Shown here: positions 26,711 to 36,084 of the stretch, one piece after another
Position numbering within the stretch: position 1 is the stretch's first letter
Layout: every line of letters begins with the position of its first letter
Source: Chrysosporum bergii ANA360D
GTDB taxonomy: Bacteria > Cyanobacteriota > Cyanobacteriia > Cyanobacteriales > Nostocaceae
DNA: 64,000 nucleotides
Direction: 5' to 3'
Assembly: GCF_029891735.1 (NCBI RefSeq)
Contig: NZ_JANQDH010000012.1
Location: 99,081-163,080 of the forward strand
Program-made: the position numbers and the translations under genes
The notes under the pieces: generated by a model
Told to the model about the DNA's origin: nothing
What the model saw: only the letters and a program-made list of their open reading frames with translations
The model's database searches: none

Positions 26711-27676
26711 TTGGTGTCTACCGTGAGAAAATTAACAGATTCTGACAAACAAGAAATCCTGAAATTATATCGAGAAAGTGTCGAAACAACCTCAACTTTA
26801 GCAGAACGCTATGGTGTGAGTAACTCGACCATCAGTCGCTTGCTCAAAAGTACCTTACCAGAAGATGAATACGAATATCTCGTTTCTCTCAAGCGTGCCG
26901 CCAGAACTCCTGAAGGTAGGGCACAGGTAAATTATGAGCAGTTGCCTTTGTTAAGGCAACCAGAACAAGAACCAGAGCAAGAACTGGTAACCGAGGAAAA
27001 ACCAACCCCTCGCCTGAAATTACCAGATATTTCCCCAAAGAGGCAACCAGAGGAAGAGCAAGAGGAGGAATTTAGCCCCTCCACCAGAAGAATCCGGCGG
27101 CGCTCCTCAGCAGAGGAAAAACCAAAACTGCGCCCAGTCAAGCGATTAGAAATAGTCGAACCCCAGCCACCGGAAATTACCAGCACCCCTAGACCCATCT
27201 TCAATCAAGAACATCCCGAAGCCAACCTCATCGCCCAAATACTGGGAGAAGAGTTGCTAGAAGATGATCTCGATGAAGACTACGAAGAAGATTACGAGGA
27301 CGAAGAAGACCTAGAAGAACCAATACCTTTAGTCACAAGAAGAAGGAGCAATGAAGCGCCAGTTCAAGTCTTGCCATTGTCGGCTGCAGAACTGCCCAAG
27401 ACTTGCTACTTAGTCATCGACAGATCCTCAGAGCTAATTACCCGACCACTCAAGGACTTTGGTGATTTGGGACAAATTCCCAACCTCGAAATCCTGCAAA
27501 AAACCTTACCAGTGTTTGATAACCATCGAGTGGCAAAGCGCTTCTCTACCAAGCGCGATCGCGTGATTAAAATCCCCGACAGTAAAGTGCTACAAAAAGC
27601 TAGCACTCATCTACAAGCCAAGGGCATTACGCGACTGTTAATTGATGGTCAGGTCTACTCTCTATCTATGGTTTAA
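26711..27676 (+). CDS. Helix-turn-helix protein with acidic linker
   Basis: The protein has 321 residues. The start is TTG at 26711 or, equally possible, GTG at 26714. The N-terminal HTH (LKLYRESVETTSTLAERYGV then SNSTISRLLKS) looks like a DNA-binding unit of transposase or regulator type. A long low-complexity middle follows (about 75-215) rich in Pro, Gln and Glu, including an acidic stretch (EDDLDEDYEEDYEDEED). The C-terminal 100 residues form a compact conserved-looking domain. No nuclease residues are seen, so a transposase is unlikely. Confidence 0.65.
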   Translation: MVSTVRKLTDSDKQEILKLYRESVETTSTLAERYGVSNSTISRLLKSTLPEDEYEYLVSLKRAARTPEGRAQVNYEQLPLLRQPEQEPEQELVTEEKPTPRLKLPDISPKRQPEEEQEEEFSPSTRRIRRRSSAEEKPKLRPVKRLEIVEPQPPEITSTPRPIFNQEHPEANLIAQILGEELLEDDLDEDYEEDYEDEEDLEEPIPLVTRRRSNEAPVQVLPLSAAELPKTCYLVIDRSSELITRPLKDFGDLGQIPNLEILQKTLPVFDNHRVAKRFSTKRDRVIKIPDSKVLQKASTHLQAKGITRLLIDGQVYSLSMV

Positions 27677-27681
27677 AACTT

Positions 27682-28023
27682 ATGGAGACACCTGCTCATT
27701 ATGGTGTAGTACTGGTGACAACTGCCAACAAGCAAGAAGCAGAAACAATGGCAAATGCCCTTGTGGAAGCTAAATTAGCCGCCTGTGTGAGTTTGTTGCC
27801 CATCCGTTCAATTTATGCTTGGCAAGGAGAAATATACAAAGAGTACGAGTGGCAATTACTAATTAAAACTGACTTGGCTATATTTCCCGCACTGGAAGCC
27901 AAAATTCGCGAACTCCACTCCTACGAAGTTTCAGAAATCATCGCCCTACCCATTGTTGCTGGTTCCCCAGCCTACCTACAGTGGATTTCTGAACAAATTA
28001 AACCTGATTCAGTTGTCTGGTGA
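27682..28023 (+). CDS. cutA: Divalent cation tolerance protein CutA
   Basis: The protein has 113 residues, the family length. Typical motifs are LVEAKLAACVSLLPIRSIY and WQGEIYKEYEWQLLIKT. CutA1 forms very stable trimers in the cytoplasm and binds metal. It lies 5 bp after the HTH gene, so it may belong to the same transcript. Confidence 0.95.
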   Translation: METPAHYGVVLVTTANKQEAETMANALVEAKLAACVSLLPIRSIYAWQGEIYKEYEWQLLIKTDLAIFPALEAKIRELHSYEVSEIIALPIVAGSPAYLQWISEQIKPDSVVW

Positions 28024-28080
28024 AGCCCTTGTTATCCCCTCCTCCCTTTCCAGCAGGGCTGAGGGGCGGGGTCATATAAA

Positions 28081-29022
28081 TCAGAACATCAACAGCCCTG
28101 CAAAACGTTCAGCTAAATTAATAATGTCTCGTTTGCGGGCAATTTTATCAATCCATTCCTGGGGAATATTTTCCACACCATAGTAAATCCCCGCTAACCC
28201 CCCAGTCACCGCCGCAGTAGTATCCGTATCCCCACCCAAATTAACAGCCTTCAGCACCGCCTCCGGGTAGGAGGAAGTATTTAACAAACACCACAGAGAA
28301 GATTCCAAAGTATCAATCACATATCCCCCAGAATTAATTTCCTCTATTGGTACATTGGCTATTTCACCACTGAAAATCCTACGAAAATGCGGTCTTTCTA
28401 AAATATATTCTCTTTGAGAATAAACAGATGGGATTTTGTCTAATGCTTGTAAATAAGCTGTTTCTGGGTTAGCCCCCTCCAGCAAACCTACCGCAATAGT
28501 AATATACACACCACAGGCCATTTGCGATCGCACATGACCATGAGTAATAGCAGAAACATCATGCACCCGATCTATCAACTCCGGAAAAGTTACGTTTTGA
28601 TAACAATATGCCATGGGTAAAATTCTCATCAAAGACCCATTACCATTGCTATTCTCCACCTTACCCCCAGCCTGTTCAGGTAAAACCCCCTGTTTCAGCC
28701 GCATAATTGCCGCATGAGTAGTTGCACCAATATCAAACAATTCGCCTCGGGGAGTCCAATAACCCTGCTTATACCAACGCCAAAAAGAATTGGCAATTGC
28801 ATCCAAAGAATACCCCCTACACAAACTTTCCGCCAAACAAAATGTTAAAGAACTATCATCAGACCAAGTTCCCGGCGGTTGATTCCATGTCCCATAACCC
28901 AGCATTGTTGTCACCGGAGATTTCATTCTTTCAGCCCGGCTAGTAAACTCCACCGGTACACCCAACGCATCACCGACACATAAACCCATCAAACCAGACA
29001 ATGTTTTTGTAGCGGTTAGCAT
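28081..29022 (-). CDS. ADP-ribosylglycohydrolase family protein
   Basis: The protein has 313 residues. Metal-binding motifs of the ARH/DraG fold are present: GDALGVPVEF (about 18-27), SDDSSLTFCLAE (about 55-66), and GGDTDTTAAVTGGLAG (about 264-279). Such enzymes remove ADP-ribose from proteins or related substrates. It is not next to a dinitrogenase system, so it is not necessarily DraG. Confidence 0.92.
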   Translation of the reverse strand: MLTATKTLSGLMGLCVGDALGVPVEFTSRAERMKSPVTTMLGYGTWNQPPGTWSDDSSLTFCLAESLCRGYSLDAIANSFWRWYKQGYWTPRGELFDIGATTHAAIMRLKQGVLPEQAGGKVENSNGNGSLMRILPMAYCYQNVTFPELIDRVHDVSAITHGHVRSQMACGVYITIAVGLLEGANPETAYLQALDKIPSVYSQREYILERPHFRRIFSGEIANVPIEEINSGGYVIDTLESSLWCLLNTSSYPEAVLKAVNLGGDTDTTAAVTGGLAGIYYGVENIPQEWIDKIARKRDIINLAERFAGLLMF

Positions 29023-29468
29023 TATTTACTCTCCCTCAGCATTATCAAAACTTAACTTTATAGATTACCACCAAATCTTGTTGCCATATCTGCTACACCC
29101 TCTGATTTGATCCTATGTGAAAAACCAGATCACAGGCACAACACAGAAAAATCAATCTTACCCAACAACCAAAAAAAGTATTTTTTCACCCCGGACACCT
29201 CCTCCACTCGCTAATATCAAAAAAAATCCGGATAGCAACAAAACAACCCAGAAATATAAAGATTTTCAGTTTAGACTTACACCCTCATTCACCATAGATA
29301 ATCAACCCCAGAGCAAAAACCATTAACAACCCCAAACCCTTACCGCAATTACATCTCAATGGCATAAATAACTACTATAAAAATAAAAATAAAAATTATT
29401 TGGAAACATTTTTATACTATTTTCGACATCTAATGTATAAGCAAAACCAACAAATTTTTGGCAAGATT
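29023..29468. other. Intergenic region upstream of the outer-membrane-type protein
   Basis: 446 bp, very A-rich (AAAAATAAAAATAAAAATTA near 29378-29397), with no convincing gene. A 69-codon Lys/Pro-rich open frame at 29117-29326 has no ribosome binding site or family features. Confidence 0.5.
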
Positions 29469-30005
29469 ATGAACAATATACTCAAGTCCGTAGCGGCAAT
29501 TTCTCTATTGTCTTCCGTCTTAGTTGCTCCTTTTATTATTAATCCAGGTCAAGCCTCTGCTCAACCCAAAAAAGGGACAAATGCCAGTTATATTGGCGCA
29601 GGCGTTGCAGCAGGTGTTACCAATGGCGGACAAAACAATGATGCTGCTAACTTTGGTGGTAATCTCACCGGGCGGGTCAAATTAGGCAATACACCATTGT
29701 CAGCCCGGGGTAACGTCCTTTGGAATGATGAGACGACTACAATCATCCCAGAAGTTTCCGTAGACCTGCCCATTGCTCATGGGACCAACGCCTTTATCAC
29801 CGGCGGTTACTCCTTTGTAGAGCAAAATGGATCACCCACTCCCCTAGGCAACAAAGATGCTGTAGTAGTGGGTGCAGGAGTAGAAAGGGAAGTAGCCAAT
29901 AATTTCCTGGTTTATACCAACGCCAAAGTGGGAATTAGTGCCTACGAAAATAGCCCAGCCTCTGCTGTCAGTATTAATGGTGGTATAGGTTACCGCTTCA
30001 GGTAA
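29469..30005 (+). CDS. Exported beta-barrel-type outer membrane protein
   Basis: I set the start at the ATG at 29469 because a clean signal peptide follows (178 residues; NNILKSVAAISLLSSVLVAP, cleavage after GQASA). The mature part has regularly spaced Gly-rich amphipathic strands (YIGAGVAAGVT, FGGNLTGRVKLG, NAFITGGYSFV, VVVGAGVEREV) and ends in GIGYRFR, with a terminal aromatic/basic strand as in outer membrane barrels. The upstream 23 codons of the open frame are probably untranslated. A terminator follows. Confidence 0.75.
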   Translation: MNNILKSVAAISLLSSVLVAPFIINPGQASAQPKKGTNASYIGAGVAAGVTNGGQNNDAANFGGNLTGRVKLGNTPLSARGNVLWNDETTTIIPEVSVDLPIAHGTNAFITGGYSFVEQNGSPTPLGNKDAVVVGAGVEREVANNFLVYTNAKVGISAYENSPASAVSINGGIGYRFR

Positions 30006-30037
30006 AAAAACTCAATTACTCACAAAGCTTAATCAAA

Positions 30038-30082
30038 AGTCGGTTTTAGATTCTAGTAAATCACTGATAAAACCGGCTTTTT
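30038..30082 (+). terminator. Terminator after the beta-barrel gene
   Basis: AGTCGGTTTTA pairs with TAAAACCGGCT (one T-G pair) across a 19-base loop and runs into TTTTT; it begins about 30 bp past the stop. Confidence 0.75.
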
Positions 30083-30139
30083 GCCGTGTTAAAATTGGAC
30101 TAACTCTCTTATCCCGACCAAATTACCGGGAATCACTCA

Positions 30140-30171
30140 GCCGAAAAAGTCCTTCGGCCTCCACCGAGGCC
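30140..30171 (+). promoter_or_regulatory. Two overlapping hairpins in the 5' region of the sulfite reductase gene
   Basis: GCCGAA (30140-30145) can pair with TTCGGC (30153-30158), and GGCCTC (30156-30161) can pair with GAGGCC (30166-30171). They share bases, so only one can form at a time. They lie about 27-58 bases before the start codon. This may be an RNA switch-like element, but may also be chance. Confidence 0.35.
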
Positions 30172-30197
30172 TTATCGAGAACACTATAAAAACTCTC

Positions 30198-32117
30198 ATG
30201 GTTAAATCTGCTCCTGCCCCACTCGCCAATCGTCATCAGCCTTCCAAAGTAGAAGGCATCAAAGAAAGAAGTAATTTCTTACGCGAACCCCTAGCCACCC
30301 AACTCCTAGAAGATACAACTCACTTCACCGAAGAAGCAGTACAAATTCTCAAATTTCATGGTTCCTACCAGCAGGATAACCGTGATAATCGCGTCAAGGG
30401 ACAGGAGAAAGATTATCAGTTTATGCTCCGGACCAGAAACCCCGCCGGACTCGTACCCCCCCAGTTGTATCTGGCTTTAGATAATTTATCCGAAGAATAC
30501 GGCAACCACACACTACGAGTTACCACACGTCAAGGCTTTCAATTGCATGGGATTTTAAAAAAGAATCTCAAAGCCGCCATCGCCACCATAGTTAAAAATA
30601 TGGGTTCCACCTTGAGCGCCTGCGGTGATGTCAACCGTAACGTCATGGCTCCACCCGCACCCTTCAAAAATCGCCCAGAATACCAATATGCTTGGGAATA
30701 TGCCAACCACATCGCCGACCTACTCACCCCCCAAAGCGGCGCATATTACGAAATTTGGTTAGACGGAGAAAAAATAATTACTGCCGAAGAAAACCCAGAA
30801 GTCAAAGCCGCAAGACAGCGTAACGGCACCGGCACAATTATTCATAACAATGAAGAACCCATTTATGGCACTCACTATATGCCCCGCAAATTCAAAGTTT
30901 GCGTGACCGTACCAGGTGATAATTCAGTTGACCTATACTCCCAAGACCTGACTTTAGTAGTAATTACCAACGAAGAAGGAGAATTACAAGGATTTAACGT
31001 TTTTGCCGGCGGTGGTTTTGGTAGAACACACAACAAAGAAGAAACCTTCGCCAGAGTAGCAGATGAAATTTGCTATGTAGACAAAAATGAAGTCTATGAT
31101 TTAGTTAAAGCCATCGTAGCTACCCAAAGAGATTATGGCGATCGCAGCGACCGTCGTCATGCTCGACTAAAATACTTAATTCACGAATGGGGTGTAGATC
31201 AATTCCGCGCCCAAATAGAAAAATATTTCGGTAAATCAGTCGCCCCCTTTAAACCACTACCAGAATTTAAATACTACGACTTCCTCGGCTGGAACGAACA
31301 AGGCGACGGTAAACTATTTTTAGGCATTTCCGTTGACAACGGCCGCGTCAAAGATGAAGGTTCATTTCAACTGAAAACCGCCTTACGACAAGTTGTTGAG
31401 CAATTTAACTTACCCATGCGCTTGACACCCCACCACAACATCATCTTTTACGACATCGAGCCAGAAAATAAACCAGCCATCCAGGAAATTTTGCATAATT
31501 GCGGCATCCTTGATGACCCCAGCACCATAGAACCTTTGGTACGTCATGCCATGGCCTGTCCGGCTTTGCCCACATGCGGCTTGGCCATCACCGAATCAGA
31601 ACGCATCATCCCCAGTATCCTAGACCGGCTTCGCACCCTTTTAGATAAATTGGGTTTACAAAATGAAAAATTTGTGGTAAGAATGACAGGCTGCCCCAAT
31701 GGCTGCGCCCGTCCCTACATGGCAGAATTAGGTTTTGTCGGTAGCGCCCCCGAATCTTATCAAATTTGGCTGGGAGGTTCCCCAGATCAAACACGACTAG
31801 CCCAACCTTACATAGACAAGCTACATCAGAACGATCTAGAAAGCTTTTTAGAGCCGATCTTCGTATACTTCAAGAATTTTCGCGAACATCAAGAAAGCTT
31901 TGGTGACTTTTGCCATCGCCTTGGTTTTGATGCCCTGCGGGAATTTGCCGCCACTTACCAACCCCCAACTACTAGCGCCAGTAAATCCCGCCATCGCATT
32001 AGTATCCGGGATGAAGTATACGCACAACTAAAAGAAGCAGCCGCCAATAGAAACAGACCCATGACAGAATTAGTCAACGAAGCTCTAGAAGCTTACTTTA
32101 ACAATCTCTCGTCATAA
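30198..32117 (+). CDS. sir: Ferredoxin-dependent sulfite reductase with C-terminal ribbon-helix-helix-like tail
   Basis: The protein has 639 residues. It reduces sulfite to sulfide with electrons from ferredoxin, using a siroheme coupled to a 4Fe-4S cluster. Cluster ligands are seen as C454 and C460 ([11 protein letters not shown]) and C499 and C503 ([19 protein letters not shown]). The last of these matches sulfite rather than nitrite reductases. The tail (about 598-635, [20 protein letters not shown] then [13 protein letters not shown]) resembles a CopG/Arc-type ribbon-helix-helix DNA-binding unit. A strong terminator follows. Confidence 0.93.
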   Translation: MVKSAPAPLANRHQPSKVEGIKERSNFLREPLATQLLEDTTHFTEEAVQILKFHGSYQQDNRDNRVKGQEKDYQFMLRTRNPAGLVPPQLYLALDNLSEEYGNHTLRVTTRQGFQLHGILKKNLKAAIATIVKNMGSTLSACGDVNRNVMAPPAPFKNRPEYQYAWEYANHIADLLTPQSGAYYEIWLDGEKIITAEENPEVKAARQRNGTGTIIHNNEEPIYGTHYMPRKFKVCVTVPGDNSVDLYSQDLTLVVITNEEGELQGFNVFAGGGFGRTHNKEETFARVADEICYVDKNEVYDLVKAIVATQRDYGDRSDRRHARLKYLIHEWGVDQFRAQIEKYFGKSVAPFKPLPEFKYYDFLGWNEQGDGKLFLGISVDNGRVKDEGSFQLKTALRQVVEQFNLPMRLTPHHNIIFYDIEPENKPAIQEILHNCGILDDPSTIEPLVRHAMACPALPTCGLAITESERIIPSILDRLRTLLDKLGLQNEKFVVRMTGCPNGCARPYMAELGFVGSAPESYQIWLGGSPDQTRLAQPYIDKLHQNDLESFLEPIFVYFKNFREHQESFGDFCHRLGFDALREFAATYQPPTTSASKSRHRISIRDEVYAQLKEAAANRNRPMTELVNEALEAYFNNLSS

Positions 32118-32145
32118 ACAAGTTTGCTGTTTATTTCTATCCTAC

Positions 32146-32182
32146 CTACTCTCCATAATTATAATGAGAGAGTAGTTTTTTT
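32146..32182 (+). terminator. Rho-independent terminator of the sulfite reductase gene
   Basis: CTACTCTC / GAGAGTAG, 8-bp stem with a 14-base AT loop and seven Ts, 29 bp after the stop. Confidence 0.88.
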
Positions 32183-32214
32183 ATACCTTTTAGCCTGAAA
32201 TAATTAAACCTAAC

Positions 32215-32922
32215 ATGGCACAACTACAAAGAATTGCCATCGCCCCCTCTCAAATACAAGCAAATATCATTACCCTCAGCAAAGAACAACAACATTATTT
32301 AGGGCGAGTTCTGCGCCTGGGTTCAGGTCATCGCTTCATTGCTATGGATGGTCAAGGAAAATGGTGGTTAGCAGAACTACAAGGAGAAAAAGCCCACATC
32401 TTAGAAACACTTACCCCAGCAACAGAACTACCCATAGCCATCACCCTCATGGTAGCTCTACCCAAAGGCAACGGGTTTGATGAAATAGTTAGGTATTCTA
32501 CAGAACTAGGAGTATCTTGTATTGCCCCTGTCTTAAGCGATCGCACCTTACTAAATCCCAGCCCCCAAAAACTAGAACGTTGGCGACGCATAGCCACAGA
32601 AGCAGCCGAACAATCAGAACGCTCCCTCGTTCCCACCATCTTATCCCCCCTAGCCTTTAGTACAGCTATCACCACCAACACCGCAACACAGCGTTATATT
32701 TGTCAAGCCCGTGGACACCATCAACATTTACACCAAGCAATTCAATCCCATACATCTGAAATCCTCATCGCCACAGGTCCAGAAGGAGGATGGACCCAAA
32801 CAGAAATACAACAAGCGATCGCCCTAGGATTTCAACCAGTTTCCCTTGGTCATCGCATCTTGCGAGCAGTCACAGCCCCAATAGTCGCACTAACCTTAAT
32901 TGCAGCCGCTTGTGAATTTTAG
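32215..32922 (+). CDS. rsmE: 16S rRNA (uracil-1498-N3)-methyltransferase RsmE
   Basis: The protein has 235 residues. The N-terminal PUA-like domain (about 1-72) carries the HYLGRVLRLGSGHRF segment. The SPOUT methyltransferase domain has ATGPEGGWTQTEI (about 183-195) and the knot-forming SLGHRILRAVTAPI (about 208-221). It methylates 16S rRNA with S-adenosylmethionine. Confidence 0.95.
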   Translation: MAQLQRIAIAPSQIQANIITLSKEQQHYLGRVLRLGSGHRFIAMDGQGKWWLAELQGEKAHILETLTPATELPIAITLMVALPKGNGFDEIVRYSTELGVSCIAPVLSDRTLLNPSPQKLERWRRIATEAAEQSERSLVPTILSPLAFSTAITTNTATQRYICQARGHHQHLHQAIQSHTSEILIATGPEGGWTQTEIQQAIALGFQPVSLGHRILRAVTAPIVALTLIAAACEF

Positions 32923-32958
32923 ATTTTAGATTTTAGATTTTAGATTTTAGATTTTAGA
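32917..32958. repeat. Heptamer tandem repeat (TTTTAGA)6
   Basis: Six perfect 7-bp units begin inside the last codons of rsmE, so the repeat supplies the stop codon TAG. Short tandemly repeated heptamers are known in heterocyst-forming cyanobacteria, which supports the lineage call. Confidence 0.9.
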
Positions 32959-33126
32959 TTAAACAAAATTTTTTCAACAGTAGCGAGCAAGACTTGTACT
33001 CAGCGTAGTCGCACAGTATAGCCATAGTATGCTCGCACTACAACACATCATCAAATCACAGACCCTCACTGGCCTTTAGCCGTCGGAGTGTCATATTGCA
33101 AATGACCAATCACCAACGAAAAAACC

Positions 33127-33531
33127 TCATTTAGCAGTTTTCATTTTACCAGCCATATCTAGGAAAGAAGTCATATTCGCACCTGGACGACGACGACCAT
33201 TAGACCCAGAAGCTGAAGGAACAAGATATTGAGGTGCAAAAGTAGTTTCCCCAGTTGGCGCTTTTATACCGTCAGACACAGCTGCTGTAACTGCTGGTGC
33301 TGGTTTAGCTTCAGGAGCCTTCCCATTCTTTGATGGCTCTACCTTCGCAACATTGCTTTGGGTAACAGGTGCAGTTACTGGTGTTTCTGCCCTATTATTT
33401 GTATTTTCTTTTGCCTTTTCATCCGCTGACTCATCCAACTCCAAGTAGTAGCCACCACCCTTACCACCAGGTATTAACCCAGCGATGAAGCTTAAAATAC
33501 CAGAGATTAATTTTTTGATAAAACCGAACAT
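33127..33531 (-). CDS. Small conserved cyanobacterial protein with amphipathic N-terminus
   Basis: The protein has 134 residues. An N-terminal hydrophobic/amphipathic helix (GFIKKLISGILSFIAGLIPG) may attach it to membranes. A low-complexity Pro/Ala/Lys middle follows, and the basic, conserved-looking end is QYLVPSASGSNGRRRPGANM then TSFLDMAGKMK. I recognise no domain. It is divergent from the lipase gene. Confidence 0.6.
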   Translation of the reverse strand: MFGFIKKLISGILSFIAGLIPGGKGGGYYLELDESADEKAKENTNNRAETPVTAPVTQSNVAKVEPSKNGKAPEAKPAPAVTAAVSDGIKAPTGETTFAPQYLVPSASGSNGRRRPGANMTSFLDMAGKMKTAK

Positions 33532-33875
33532 GAGAACTTCTCCCCTCTTTGATAAACTTCAAAAAAACCAAAGCAAAATATTACATTTTTTTGCGGCAAT
33601 TATGCCATCAGGGTAACAACCCTTTATAATTATCTACTTAATTAACGCTGTAGTAAAACCACAGAGTAAATAGTTTTCACTCTTTAGTGCAAGCACTCGC
33701 AACTTGTAGATACCAAGAAATAATTATTAAATTTTTCGGTAGCCAAGAGCAAGATTCTGAAATAATGCTTAATCAAAATTAACACTTTTTGTTTGGGCTA
33801 ACACACACTGCCCAAAAAATTAGACATAAAAAGTTAATTTTTTGACAAACTTGTTCCCCTAAACTAACTTGTGAG
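33532..33875. other. Divergent intergenic region
   Basis: 344 bp between a minus-strand small gene and a plus-strand lipase gene. A TTGACA lies about 30 bp before the lipase ATG, too near for a normal -35 with leader. Nothing else is recognised. Confidence 0.45.
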
Positions 33876-34544
33876 ATGAACACCAAAAAACCACAGCCTA
33901 ACTCCGTTTTATTAATACATGGCATAGAAGACACAGGAGCAGTTTTTAATAAAATGGCAAGTTATCTCAGACAATTAGGCTGGTCGGTGTATACCCTTGA
34001 TCTACAGCCCAACAATGGTGCTGTTGGTCTTGATATCTTGGCACAGCAACTAGCTGACTATATCATCAACACCTTTGCCCCACAAGAACCAATTGATTTA
34101 GTCGGCTTTAGTATGGGAGGAATTGTCAGCCGTTACTACATTCAACGCCTAGGAGGAATTAACCGTATACAAAGGTTCATCACCATTTCCTCACCTCATC
34201 ATGGAACCCTCATCGCCTACGCCTCTCAACGTCAAGGCTGCTTGCAAATGCGCCCCAACAGTCAACTTATCCAAGACCTAAACACCGATGCTGTCATGTT
34301 AGGACAGCTAAACTTTACCTCAATCTGGACACCCTATGATTTAATGATAGTCCCCGCCAATAGTTCACAAATGCCCGTAGGAAAAGAAGTCATACTGTCA
34401 GTAGCCCTGCATCCTTGGATGTTAACAGATTCCAGAACCTTAGCCGCAGTAGCATCTGCTTTAGCCGAGCCAATTAAGCCCCGTCCCCAATTTCCCCATA
34501 CTCACAACTACCAAAAATCGCCTCCGGGTAACGGTAATACTTAA
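33876..34544 (+). CDS. Alpha/beta hydrolase, lipase-like
   Basis: The protein has 222 residues, short for a lipase. VLLIHGIEDTGAVFNKMASY gives the oxyanion-hole strand, and GFSMGGIVSRYYIQ holds the nucleophile serine. SSPHHGT is the conserved loop of triacylglycerol-lipase-like enzymes. No signal peptide is seen. The last 71 bp overlap the convergent VOC gene, so the final residues are probably variable. Confidence 0.85.
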   Translation: MNTKKPQPNSVLLIHGIEDTGAVFNKMASYLRQLGWSVYTLDLQPNNGAVGLDILAQQLADYIINTFAPQEPIDLVGFSMGGIVSRYYIQRLGGINRIQRFITISSPHHGTLIAYASQRQGCLQMRPNSQLIQDLNTDAVMLGQLNFTSIWTPYDLMIVPANSSQMPVGKEVILSVALHPWMLTDSRTLAAVASALAEPIKPRPQFPHTHNYQKSPPGNGNT

Positions 34545-34905
34545 ACTCCATCAAATTATAAAAAGGATCCTCTAAAAAGAAAGTGCGATGCTCCAACATA
34601 GAACCAACAAAGCGACTTTTAGGCAATTCCCGAAAAACCAGCCGTTGCTGATCAGCTTTTTTCAGTAACTCCTCCCAGTCACCCTCTTGAAGAAAAACCA
34701 GTCCAAAGTGTCTGGGATATATACCCCTTTGCGGCGAGAGAATTTCTTTAGTGACGTGGGCTACCAACTGATGACCATAAAGGTTAAGAATCAGCCCTTG
34801 GGAATTTTCACGCCCAGGAATGCACCCCAGACCATCCACATAATATGCTTTAGTTTGGGCAATATCAGTTACAGGAAAAGCAATATGAAATAAAACCTGG
34901 TTCAA
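34474..34905 (-). CDS. VOC (glyoxalase/dioxygenase fold) protein
   Basis: The protein has 143 residues and starts with TTG at 34905; an in-frame stop three codons further upstream excludes an earlier ATG. HIAFPVTDIAQTKAYYVDGL and FFLEDPFYNLMEFKYY are the two metal-site strands of the VOC fold. Substrate unknown. The Shine-Dalgarno GAGG is part of a terminal-repeat motif of a MITE-like remnant that abuts the gene. Confidence 0.85.
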   Translation of the reverse strand: MNQVLFHIAFPVTDIAQTKAYYVDGLGCIPGRENSQGLILNLYGHQLVAHVTKEILSPQRGIYPRHFGLVFLQEGDWEELLKKADQQRLVFRELPKSRFVGSMLEHRTFFLEDPFYNLMEFKYYRYPEAIFGSCEYGEIGDGA

Positions 34906-34940
34906 TGATGTACCTCACTAAGCAGCGAAAACCGCTATAA
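34906..34940. mobile_element. Solo terminal repeat of the TATAGC element family
   Basis: On the minus strand it reads TTATAGCGGTTTTCGCTGCT followed by TAGTGAGGTACATCA, nearly the same as the right end of the element at 36093-36211. No partner end is found nearby. It supplies the ribosome binding site of the VOC gene. Confidence 0.55.
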
Positions 34941-35280
34941 AATCAAAAAAAGCATCCACAAATTGGTGAAAAACCCATAAGATGCCAACTCAAGTAGTCA
35001 CACAGCTAAGTATAATCTTAGTCAACGTGAGTAGGGGAGTATCAAGCTCCCAAAACAATATGACTTAATCAATCATATCGTAAACTTTGCGTAGCGTGTC
35101 TGATGACCGCGTAACAACATCAGTTGAGAATACCCCGTGTTTCAACCAGGGGAAATGTAAATGTTAAATCCCGGTTATAGTGAAATAATTTTATACCTGA
35201 TATAATCTTAAATTAATCCTTTCCTCAATTAGCAAAGGTTTTTTATCTGTTGATATTCTCGCAACACATCTCATGATTTA
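34906..35280. other. Intergenic region before the DUF92 gene
   Basis: 375 bp without a gene. Besides the terminal repeat remnant, a short hairpin GGGAG-TATCAAG-CTCCC occurs near 35035-35051. The promoters of the two divergent genes are not obvious. Confidence 0.5.
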
Positions 35281-36084
35281 TTGCTCATGTTATCCTTCAT
35301 TTACTTGGTAAATCCCTGGTTAGTAGCCATAGGATTGAATACTATTTTATTAGCCCTAGTATGGATTGCCCCTAAAAAGCTACTCACCCCAGCAGGAATC
35401 ATTCACGCCTGGTTACTAGGTGTACTCATTTGGGTGACACTCGGTTGGCAAGGATATTTAGTGGTAGGATTTTATTTTTTAGTTGGTTCCGGTGTCACAC
35501 GTATTGGTATGGCACAAAAACAACAAGCGGGAATAGCTGAAAAACGTTCTGGAGCCAGAGGTCCAGAAAATGTATGGGGTTCAGCCCTCACCGCAGCCTT
35601 ATGTGCATTAGGAGTAGGAATTGTCAATTCAGGACTACTGACAACCAGTAACCAATCTCCCCTCCCCAGTCCCCAATTCCTGCTCCTATTGGGCTATGTA
35701 GCCAGTTTTAGCACCAAACTTTCTGATACCACCGCCAGCGAAGTCGGTAAAGCCTACGGTAAACGCACCTTTTTAATTACCACACTACAACCAGTACCCC
35801 CCGGTACAGAAGGAGCAGTCAGTTTAGAAGGAACAACAGCCGGTATCCTCGCTTCAATTGCCATGGCCTGCTTAGGTTGGGTAGTTGGATTAATAGATTT
35901 ATTAGGAATAGCCTGGTGTATATTAGCAGCATTTATCGCTACCAACTTAGAAAGCGTCATTGGCGCAACATTGCAATCTAAATATAGTTGGCTCACCAAT
36001 GAAGTAGTAAATATTTTTAATACTTTCATCGGTGCGATCGCCGCCATCCTTCTTGCCCTCATCTGGAAAATTACCACTTCCTAA
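35281..36084 (+). CDS. DUF92/TIGR00297 membrane protein, VTE6-like
   Basis: The protein has 267 residues (TTG start at 35281, or ATG at 35287). About six membrane segments, with conserved polar motifs RSGARGPENVWGSA, FSTKLSDTTASEVGKAYGKR and PPGTEGAVSLEGTTAGI. The plant homologue VTE6 is a phytyl-phosphate kinase in tocopherol and chlorophyll-phytol salvage, which makes a prenol-phosphate kinase role plausible here. Confidence 0.88.
   Translation: MLMLSFIYLVNPWLVAIGLNTILLALVWIAPKKLLTPAGIIHAWLLGVLIWVTLGWQGYLVVGFYFLVGSGVTRIGMAQKQQAGIAEKRSGARGPENVWGSALTAALCALGVGIVNSGLLTTSNQSPLPSPQFLLLLGYVASFSTKLSDTTASEVGKAYGKRTFLITTLQPVPPGTEGAVSLEGTTAGILASIAMACLGWVVGLIDLLGIAWCILAAFIATNLESVIGATLQSKYSWLTNEVVNIFNTFIGAIAAILLALIWKITTS

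Noticed and set aside
26711..27676. Transposase, suggested by the N-terminal HTH
   Set aside because: No DDE or other nuclease residues follow; the rest is low complexity plus a small unknown domain, and there are no inverted repeats around it.
29117..29326. 69-codon Lys/Pro-rich frame
   Set aside because: No ribosome binding site, no recognisable family, composition of A-rich non-coding DNA.
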